Below, piece by piece: positions 56,970 to 64,000 of a DNA stretch of 64,000 nt (position 1 is its first letter; every line of letters starts with the position of its first letter). A program made the translations under genes and the position numbers. Under the pieces are notes generated by a model. It searched no databases. It saw only the letters and a program-made list of their open reading frames with translations, and had not been told where the DNA came from. The DNA comes from Heterocephalus glaber (taxonomy: Eukaryota > Chordata > Mammalia > Rodentia > Bathyergidae), in the NCBI RefSeq assembly GCF_000247695.1, contig NW_004624805.1:1736764-1800763 (forward strand), in the 5' to 3' direction.

Positions 56970-57075
56970 GGCGGGGGCTGTGTCCTAAGCACTAATCCTG
57001 CCATGAGGAACTTAGCACCTTCGGGGCCTAACCACCTCCTCCTCACCACTTCCACTTCCTAATACACCACCTTAT
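56970..57075 (-). repeat. MaLR/MLT1-like LTR fragment, antisense
   Basis: 'gtcctaagcactaatcctgccatgagg...tcggggcctaaccacctcctcc...acttcctaatacaccac' resembles antisense LTR sequence 'gggcactaatcccatcatgggg...gacctaattacctcccaaaggccccacctcctaataccatcac'. Confidence 0.55.
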
Positions 57076-57945
57076 ACCAATCTGGAGGGCCCTAAACGTT
57101 CAGATCACAGAGTCTGAGGAGCTGAGCATCTCCTACCTGCCAGCGTCACCGGAGTCATAACCACCACCTGCATCAGAGGGTGCACACACATCCCCTCCTG
57201 TGAGCCTGGCAAGACCCCAAGGACCCAGCTGATAGCTCCCCTTTCATAAACACAGAAAGCGGAGCCGACTTGGCTGCCTGGGCTCAGATGCAACACCGGG
57301 TATTAATCTGCTTTAAGAAGAAATAAGCAGTAGTTGGCCACTTGCTGAAGCTCAGATCAGGGCAGAGCCCCTAGGAGACAGAGGCAGGTTTCGCCCAGGC
57401 CTGGGGAGCACCAAGAGCCCTTTCTTCCCCGATCTCAGTCGGCCCGTGCACTCTGCAGGCTGCTCTCCCCTGCTGTAACTCTGCCCTCGCCTGCCCTTGG
57501 CACTGAGACCTGGAACCCAGTGGAGCAGGGTCCAGGCCAGGAGCATCAGCTCTGCAGGAGCCGCAGGGCTCCTCAGCACGTGGGAGCAAATAGAAGCGGG
57601 AAGGTCGAGAGGTCCTACGGGCAGGTCTGTCCCCTGGGGGTGCAGGCACATGGGCCCTAAAGCCTCCCAGCATGGGTTGGGGTTGGCTAGCACAGTGACT
57701 GGGGCTCAGAGTCACTCTGGATATTTAGTGGGTTGAGTCAGTCCTGCATACGACAGAAAACCCCGCCCAAGCCGCCAGCACAGCCACCTGGGAAAACACT
57801 GCACCCTTTCAATTCCCTTTTCCTTTTGTAATCTTTCCTTGTTGTTTGTCACCTTGACACTGACCCAGATGACACAGTCCAGTGCTTCTGGGGCCACTGG
57901 CTTCTCTCAGGCTGCTGGAGGATCAAGGCATTCAGAAGCACGTGA
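57076..57945. other. Non-coding stretch
   Basis: No recognised repeat or gene. GC-rich 57360-57700 gives opposing open frames of about 113 residues without motifs. Confidence 0.35.
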
Positions 57946-57949
57946 TCAG

Positions 57950-58335
57950 GCCTCTCTGTGCTCAGGACTTTTAATCTCCTTAATTGAAATTGATTGGCCT
58001 CTTGGGAGGCAGCCCTGCATTGGCCTCGAGCTGTGGCATGTGATCAACTTCTGCTTATTTCTTTTAAGGACCAATCGACTCACCGCAGCGTCCAATCTTC
58101 CCCCTGTATACCAGGCTCCTTTCCTGACCAGGAGCAAAATCAGAAACATGCACACTTACACAACAGCTGGGGAAATAGAAGCACCCGATAAAATAAGGGG
58201 AGAATGGTGTTGTCTCGTTGCAGCTTGGCATTATACAAAAGGCCAGTCAAAACCCCATTACCGAGGAAAGATGTAATCAAATGGAAAGGGCGGGGGATGG
58301 CTTCTAAGGCCTGCGAGATAAACAGGCCGGCCTGG
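57950..58335. promoter_or_regulatory. Candidate conserved enhancer-like block
   Basis: Repeat-free sequence with clustered homeodomain, CCAAT and GATA-type cores: 'taatctccttaattgaaattgattgg' (57970-57995), 'ggaccaatcgactc' (58068-58081), 'cccgataaaataagg', 'gatgtaatcaaatgg' and 'cgagataaac'. No frame with a known domain. Appearance resembles developmental conserved elements; function is inferred only. Confidence 0.3.
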
Positions 58336-58884
58336 AGCATATCTAAGAAGCAGCTGCAAAAAAAGATAAAAAGGGAAGAAAAGTGAAAGACCTTCTCTAG
58401 TTAAAAGAAAACCAAACATAAGAGAATTGTTTGAGCATCCAGATTTGTGCACTCCTAGGCATAGAACAGTCACCCTGAAGTGGCTGGAGCAGCTCAAGAA
58501 CCGGTTTGGCAGCTCGTGTTTGCTGGCAAAGCCTGCAGGGCCCCTTCGCTCCCACTGGGATCAGGTAGCCTGGAAATGCCCCTCTTCGAGCTCCCCTGCA
58601 CCTCCCGGGTGGGTCACTGCAGCAAGTGGGCACTGGGCAGGTGCAACTCAGCTGGGCGGCTCAGGCCACCTCGTGGCTTCCAAGTCCGGCTCTGTTCCTG
58701 TAGCAGCTGCACAAGGGCGGCAGCAGGACAGTTAGAAGAAGCAGGCACAGCACTGACAAGCGGAGCAGTCATTATTAGACACAAGAATCGCATTCCAATA
58801 ACAACTTGCTGCCTGGTCTTCTGAAGATCCAGTCTAGAGATCCAGATTTTAAAAAGTAGAGCAGTCAGTATGTTTGCTGGTGAA
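58336..58884. other. Non-coding stretch
   Basis: Open frames of about 100-114 residues (58427-58824) on the plus strand lack recognisable domains; no repeats recognised. Confidence 0.35.
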
Positions 58885-59273
58885 AAGCTCAATTTTCTTT
58901 CTTTCTTTTTTATTAAGTTTATTGGTACATTTTAGGTGTACAATACAGTTACATTCATCACTGGAAACTTGCACCTTTACATGACGTATCTTGGTTCTTA
59001 TTTTTCCCCCTTCCCCTACCCTCCCTTCAACCCCTCCATCCTTCCCTATTTACAAAGACTTTGTTTCCATTGTTTCCTTTTCTCATGTTAATTCCATTCC
59101 CTTCTTTCCTTTCCCCTTCCCCTCCCACTTCCCCTTCCCCTTTGGACCTTTTCTTCCTATTGCACATTATCTATTATACATTTTGATCCTTATTTACACT
59201 TTCATTTTCTCGCACCAGAGAAACTATTCACTATTTACACACGTGTGTCCTATTTATGAGAAGCTCAATTTTC
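58885..59273 (-). mobile_element. 5'-truncated young LINE-1 insertion with target-site duplication
   Basis: 58898-59260 is the antisense 3'UTR of the same L1 subfamily as 9515-14900: T-rich (poly(A) complement) at 58898-58910, 'attaagtttattggtacatttta', 'aacttgcacctttacatgacgtatcttggttctta' and the polypyrimidine run 'ccctcccttcaacccctccatc'. A perfect 13-bp direct repeat 'aagctcaattttc' lies at 58885-58897 and 59261-59273. This is target-primed reverse transcription with severe 5' truncation, and no coding sequence. Confidence 0.95.
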
Positions 59274-59955
59274 AAAGCAATTCAAGGAAAAGTGGTTCTT
59301 AGTCTCCAGGTTCCCTCTGTAGAGAAAAAAACCCTTTCCTTTACCCTCTTCTATCAGTTATGAGGCCTGTGGATTAAACTGACAGATTCAGGATTGACAG
59401 GGGCACACGCATGAAAATTTTGATTTGATGTTAATATTTCTATTTGCATGAGGGGAGAGAAGGACACTCACAAAAAAGAAGCGCTCAAAGAAATAGTCAG
59501 ATCCAGGGGCCTATATACCACTTTAACAAAGGGCGATAAATTAGGAGTGACTAGACCCAGGACAGGGAGTGGGTGGTCTTCTAGGGATGGTGGGGTGGGA
59601 AGAAGATGAGGACTTGTGTGCTCGACAAAGACTGCTTAGTAAGGTTGCTCTCGAGCCCCTTTGTGCTGTGATGAGTCATCTCCAGGGTTCAGAGTCTTCC
59701 TCTTCCCGGTATGGGAAATGCTTTTTCACCTTCTTGAAGGGAAATTCATGCCTTGTTTTTAGGCAGAAAAGGGATGACAAAGAGCTTTTCCTTTGTGTGC
59801 TTTTTCTCAGTTGCCTTCAGCTCAAAATAATTCTTATACAAAGTGTTGTATTTTAGGTTGCATGTTCTTGACCCCTTCACCTAGCAGTAGGAATGTAAAT
59901 AAGGGGCAAGGAGAGGGCAAAGTCTGTAAAGACGATGGAAACCAGGATCTAAGGC
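59274..59955. other. Unclassified stretch, possibly an LTR-type repeat
   Basis: Texture such as 'ggggcctatataccactttaacaaaggg' and 'gtgctttttctcagttgccttcagctcaaaataattcttatac' reminds me of old endogenous-retrovirus LTR or internal sequence, but I cannot name a family. No coding frame above 95 residues. Confidence 0.25.
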
Positions 59956-59957
59956 TG

Positions 59958-60035
59958 CCTAACATATAGTCAGAATATCTGTTGAGTGAATAGATAAATC
60001 AGTGGATGGATGGATGGATGGATGGATGGATTGAT
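59958..60035 (+). repeat. L2-like 3' tail with (GGAT)n microsatellite
   Basis: 'taacatatagtcagaatatctgttgagtgaatagataaatcag' resembles an L2 3' end ('gcacatagtaggtgctcaataaatatttgttgaatgaatg'). It passes into (TGGA)n at 60003-60030. Confidence 0.65.
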
Positions 60036-60780
60036 CGAGAGATGGATATTGAATGACATAAGACTGGAGCAGCTGCATAGTGTGAAAGGGAAGCTTGTAG
60101 CTTACTAATGCTGGCTCCTCTAAATTACCAAGTCACCTGCTGATAAAGCAAAGCTTGTGACAATGACAGATCACTACCATGGCAGTCTTGACCATGTCTC
60201 AGAATTGGACAGGTAAATTCAAGATCCTGAAGGTTAGGAGTCTAGTTTAGGTGGGTCATTCAGTGTGGGGCAGATTAGGATTGGGTAAGGCTCATGGATA
60301 GAAGAGTCCAGGATCGCGGAGAGGGCAAGGTGAATTAACAGCCATGTGATGCCATCCATCAAAAAGTTAAGAGGGTTTTGGGGAAGTTCCTAAAACAAAG
60401 TTACTTATAGCCTTTATCTTCCTGGGGAAATGTTTCCAGCTGTGGTAAAATCATATTGGCAAAGGCAGTGAAAGTGTAAAGCCAGTTAATGAAGGCTCTG
60501 CAATAGTAGCAATGCTGACGCCAATGGAAGGAAGCTATTTAGGACATTCTTGAGTAAACTACACTTCTTCTGCAGTGTGGCGGGTACAGGTACATAAGCC
60601 ACAAGGAGACAGACAGACTTCAGTGCACGCCAGCAGAGTGGGTGGCTCATTTCTGGCTACTTAGGGCTGACACATGTTGAAGCATACAGAGGGAGACAAC
60701 CTCACCAGGCTGTAATGTCCTCTGACAATAACAGCCTCACGGGCAGGACCAGCACAGAACTTGCAGATCCCAGGGGAAAA
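60036..60780. other. Unique non-coding stretch
   Basis: No recognised repeat or coding motif. Confidence 0.35.
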
Positions 60781-60784
60781 TGGC

Positions 60785-61400
60785 ACGTGGGCCCTCTTGT
60801 TGAAAAACTGCGAACTTCCAACATTCGGCGTAAGGTTACCGTACGCCTCATGGGTGTCAACTCTGCTTCTAGGGTTCTACCCAGAGGATTGAAAACAGGG
60901 ACTCGAACAGGTCCTTGCACATGAACGTTCCTAGCAGCTCTATTCACAGTCGCCAAGAAGGTGGAAACAACCCCCGTGTCCATCAGGACAGAAATGGAAA
61001 AACAAAAGGATATTATTCCACCATGAAAATGGATGACATGCTGAGACGTGTCACAGCATGGATGAACCCTGAAAAGATTAGGAAAGATAAGCCTGACACA
61101 AAGTGACAGGTATGGCATGAGTCCGCTTACATGAAAAACCCAGAATATGCAACCCGTACTGGCAGAAGGTCCAGCAGACATTCCTGGGGACTGCGGAAGG
61201 GGACTAGGAGTGACTACTCAGCAGCTGCAGAGTGTCCGTCTGCAACGACAGAAACTTTTGGAAATGGCAGGGACGGGTGCCCGAAGTTGGGAATGTGATC
61301 AGTCACTGAATTGTACACTTAAATTGGTCGGTGGAAATTTGTGTATGTGTATGTGGGTTCTATTTTTATTTATAGTAAAAGACTAGCAAAAACACCAAAA
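60785..61400 (+). repeat. Old LINE-1 (L1M-type) 3' end, sense
   Basis: 'ggacttgaacaggtccttgcacatgaacg'-type sequence leads to 'cctagcagctctattcacagtcgccaagaaggtggaaacaacccccgtgtccatcagg', 'catggatgaaccctgaaaagatt', 'tggcatgagtccgcttacatgaaaaacccagaatatgc' and 'cactgaattgtacacttaaattgg', the standard L1M 3' series. The 159-residue minus-strand frame at 60702-61181 is a by-product. Confidence 0.85.
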
Positions 61401-61869
61401 TTTAAAAAGTTACTAAATAAAAACTTAAGAATTCGCGAATGTCAGCAACAGAGCGCCAGCCAGGGCCAGGCCCTTCTGTGCAGGAGGCTCTGTGAGAAGC
61501 CAGCCTGGCGGGGGATGGAGCGCTCACGCCCAGGGGCAGCCACCCTGGGAGACGAAAGGTACTGAGGAAACTGCTGCGGCCAGCTCTGTGAAGACCAACT
61601 GCCCGGGGCCCCGGATCCACACGGCACCGGACAAAGACGGAGAGAAGCGGACCCCCCTCACCGGCCTGCGGCTCTCTGTTCCCTCTTCAGCCTTCTGCAG
61701 CCAGCTCCCGAGACTGGGATGCAGGAGACCGGGAGCCTTCATCCTTTTACCCTACAGGCAGCACTGTGCTACCTGCGCTCCTGGTGCTGGGCACCGAAGG
61801 GAGCAGTGATCTCCACTTGTTCCCGGCTTGCTAATTCCGTGAGCTGCCACTGTCCCCACTGAGAACAGA
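61401..61869. other. GC-rich non-coding stretch
   Basis: No recognised repeat; opposing short open frames (up to 105 residues) without motifs. Confidence 0.35.
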
Positions 61870-64000
61870 GGGCTTCGGTTCACGGACTTAATTCATTCCA
61901 CGATTCTGGTCATGGACTGGTCGCAAACCGAGTCCAAACGGTTCAATGTCAGTAAGGTTAATCCATTCTGACCCATATGTGGTTTTTTCACCACAAAAAT
62001 ATGAAACAAAGTACAGTACTAACCTTGCTTGGAGACTCCTGGCGCGCAGGACAGGAAGGAGGGTATTATTTGGAGGGTGGGCCCCTCCATGAGGCACTGG
62101 GGAGACCTCCGTCGGGGGAGTCCTCTTCTTTCTCTCTTAGCTGCAGGGTCGGTGTTGACGGGAGAAATCTCTCTAATGTCAGTGTTTTTCCTGTGCTGCG
62201 CAACCCCCGGGAACGAGAGGGCCTGTGTTGAGAGGCCATGTCGGGGCGGGGCTTCTCAAGAACCAGCCCTCGTTCCATTTTCCAGGGTGAAGTTTGTCAC
62301 GTCACTGCCGGCCTCCTCCCAGCCCCCTCTCGGCGCAGGGCTCCTCGGCAGGCGCCTTCTGCTGCTCACTCAGCGGTTCAGCAAGTGCTTCCCGCGTCAG
62401 CTCCTCCTTTGGTCCCCTCCACGTCTGCACCATCGGCGTCCAGACCCACACTCTTGCCCGTGGGCACAATCCCTCCACACCTGTGCCTCAGACCCTTCAC
62501 AGTCACACCCAGTGACGCGTTCTGGCCGGTGTCCTCCAGGCTGAGTTGAAGGTCCGGTACGTGACATCTTCTCAGGCTGTGTCAGGGAGCCTGATGCGGT
62601 GGGGAGAAATGTTTCTTCTGGAATTCTTCCAGTCAGGGATGTCTCTTCAGTGACATTAAAACACCTGGTGAAGAGCACCCTGTGCACAGCTTCTTGAAGT
62701 TATGGGTCATTTGCTGGCCTAAGGCTGCAGAAGAGGTGTCGTGTAGGGGAGGAACTTGACCGTCATAAAGTCATACTCAGCGTCCATGTCATCTGCCAAG
62801 GCTGGAGGTTGCCGGGCTCTGTCCATCTGAAGGAGGCACCTTCAGGCAGCTGGTTGCCAGAAAGATATTGCTTAATGGTGGGTGAGAACACCTTGTGCAG
62901 CCCTTCCATAAACAGTTGCCCTGTGGCCCAGGCTTCGCCACTAGCCTCCACACGACAGGCAGCCTGGCCTTGTCCACACTGTCCCTTGAATGCCGAGGGG
63001 TCTGGGGATGGTGCACCAGTAGTGGCCTAATCTTCAGATTGGGGCTTGCATTCGCACAGGCACAAGGGTCAGTCTGTCCTTCATGGGCTTGTGCCCCAGC
63101 GGTGCCTTTTCCTCCTGTATGTCATAGGTTCTGCTCAGCATCTTCTTCCACAAAAGCCCTGTTTCATCAGAGTTAAACACTTGTTGCTTGACATATCCTT
63201 CTGTCTTCATGAGTTCTGCGAATTCTTTCCTGTAGGCTTCTGTGGAGGCCTTGTCAGAACCAGAAGCCTCACCATGTCTTATCACAGACACTTCCCTTGC
63301 AGAATTTATCAAACCACCCTCTACAGGCTCTAGATCCCTCACCTGTTGCACTTGTAGAGGTGTAGAGGGATTTCTTACAGTAGACCGCTGTGCAATTTCC
63401 TGGCTTTTCACAGACCATAGCTTCCTAACACTATCACCTGCCAGCTGATTCTCACTCAGCCACACTGACAAAAGCTTTTCCACCTCTTCCAGCACTTGTG
63501 TCCTCTACTTGGTTAACATCATTACTCCTTTGGCCACGTCAGCTCCTTTGATGGTGTTTTTATTCTTCAAGACAGTCGAGGCTGTGGACTTCGCCATCGT
63601 GTGCTCTGAGGCCAGATCAGTCATAAGGATACCATGCTCATGCTTGTCCACAGCGTCCTTCAACTCAATGGTTATTTCTTCAAAACCTTCTTGCCATTCT
63701 TGCTCTGCACTTTCTTGTTACCTTCATTATTGCTCTGCACTCTCTTTTTACCTCTGCAGTTTCTTTGGAGCCATGCTGGACTGAATAACACTGTAGAGTA
63801 CTGTATGTGCTAAAACACACAAAAGCCTCACAGCAAGTGTGCACAGGTCTATCTGTGACTGCGATCTCGACTAGAGGAAGCCACGACCATGTGTCAGAGC
63901 AGAAAATGGCCATGGTCATGTTTGGCACCTATGAGGAGTTCGAGAACATAAGCAAAATTTTGCCAGTCAGTTCTGTTTGCAAAGCAAAGTGTTTACAGAC
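61870..64000 (-). mobile_element. Tigger (pogo-type) DNA transposon, degenerate, runs to window edge
   Basis: The decayed transposase at 62400-63780 is flanked on both sides by non-coding sequence that carries related 'gcaaaccga' / 'tttgcaaagcaaagtgtttac' motifs near 61922-61937 and 63977-63997, possibly subterminal regions. Terminal repeats could not be defined and the 5' end may lie beyond the window. Many stops and frameshifts show loss of function. Tigger elements relate to TIGD and CENP-B proteins. Confidence 0.65.
62400..63780 (-). pseudogene. Tigger/TIGD-like transposase pseudogene
   Basis: Minus-strand order is as follows. A start region beginning MAPKKLQR at about 63775 is disrupted by in-frame stops and a small duplication. 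An HTH-like segment follows ('MTDLASEHTMAKSTASTVL', about 63550-63640), then a CENP-B-type region ('LEEVEKLLSVWLSENQ', about 63450-63495). The DDE catalytic start 'FNSDETGLLWKKML' (near 63150) and 'GHKPMKDRLTL' (near 63080) come next. A frameshifted segment 'WATGQLFMEGLHKVFSPTIK' lies around 62860-62930, and the C-terminal 'VLFTRCFNVTEETSL' near 62645-62685. Later DDE acidic residues are not identifiable. The longest intact piece is 63034-63495 (153 residues). A dead transposon gene, not a host TIGD gene. Confidence 0.85.

Noticed and set aside
60702..61181. 159-residue minus-strand open frame
   Set aside because: Antisense to an old LINE-1 3' region; a shadow frame.
1..64000. CRISPR arrays, bacterial operons, Shine-Dalgarno sites or origin-type elements
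   Set aside because: The sequence is mammalian nuclear DNA; no regularly spaced repeat array or prokaryotic gene layout was seen.
1..64000. Functional endogenous retrovirus with coding capacity
   Set aside because: Only solo or fragmentary MaLR/MLT1 LTRs were seen; no gag, pol or env reading frame was recognised.

Overview
The window reads as nuclear DNA of a mammal, almost certainly a rodent. It is dominated by interspersed repeats: tRNA-Ala-derived ID-type SINEs, B1 monomers, B1 plus ID dimers (B1-dID-like), ERVL-MaLR/MLT1 LTRs, MIR and L2 fossils, a MER5A-like hAT fossil, several ages of LINE-1 and a Tigger (pogo) transposon. ID/B1 SINEs together place it in rodents. The B1-dID dimers and the short ID variant with a GGGGATTTAGCTCAGTGG head suggest a non-murid lineage, possibly a hystricomorph such as a mole-rat; this last step is inference from memory of SINE families.

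I found no protein-coding exon of a host gene that I can support. The open frames are short, lack family motifs, and either fall in GC-rich non-coding sequence or belong to transposons. The window is therefore best read as intergenic or deep intronic.

Layout. 1-9.5 kb: sparse old repeats (MIR, MER5-like, ID, L1/HAL1 fragments) and a 100-N assembly gap at 7179-7278 inside a polypyrimidine microsatellite. 9.5-14.9 kb: a near full-length LINE-1 on the minus strand with ORF1, endonuclease, reverse transcriptase, Cys-rich tail and 3'UTR recognisable but broken. 15-23.6 kb: old MIR, L2 and L1 pieces, a (TG)n tract and long stretches of apparently single-copy DNA. 23.65-25.14 kb: an inverted duplication of about 370-390 bp arms around a MaLR LTR. 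25-35 kb: mostly unique DNA, more GC- and CpG-rich from about 28 kb, with several blocks that look like conserved non-coding elements. 35-41.4 kb: dense SINEs, a MaLR LTR and an old L1 (38.05-39.54 kb) with younger SINEs inside it. 42-57 kb: MIR, MER5A, L2, MLT1/MaLR and antisense L1 fossils. 57.9-58.35 kb: another enhancer-like AT-rich block. 58.9-59.3 kb: a 5'-truncated young L1 with a 13-bp target-site duplication. 60.8-64 kb: an old L1 3' end and a decayed Tigger transposase on the minus strand that runs to the window edge.

Nothing here acts as an operon-like or defence-type gene system. The most interesting structures are the inverted duplication at 23.65-25.14 kb, the candidate regulatory blocks (especially 49.64-50.26 kb and 57.95-58.33 kb), and the datable nested insertions. 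All family assignments were made by eye and lack a RepeatMasker-type search.
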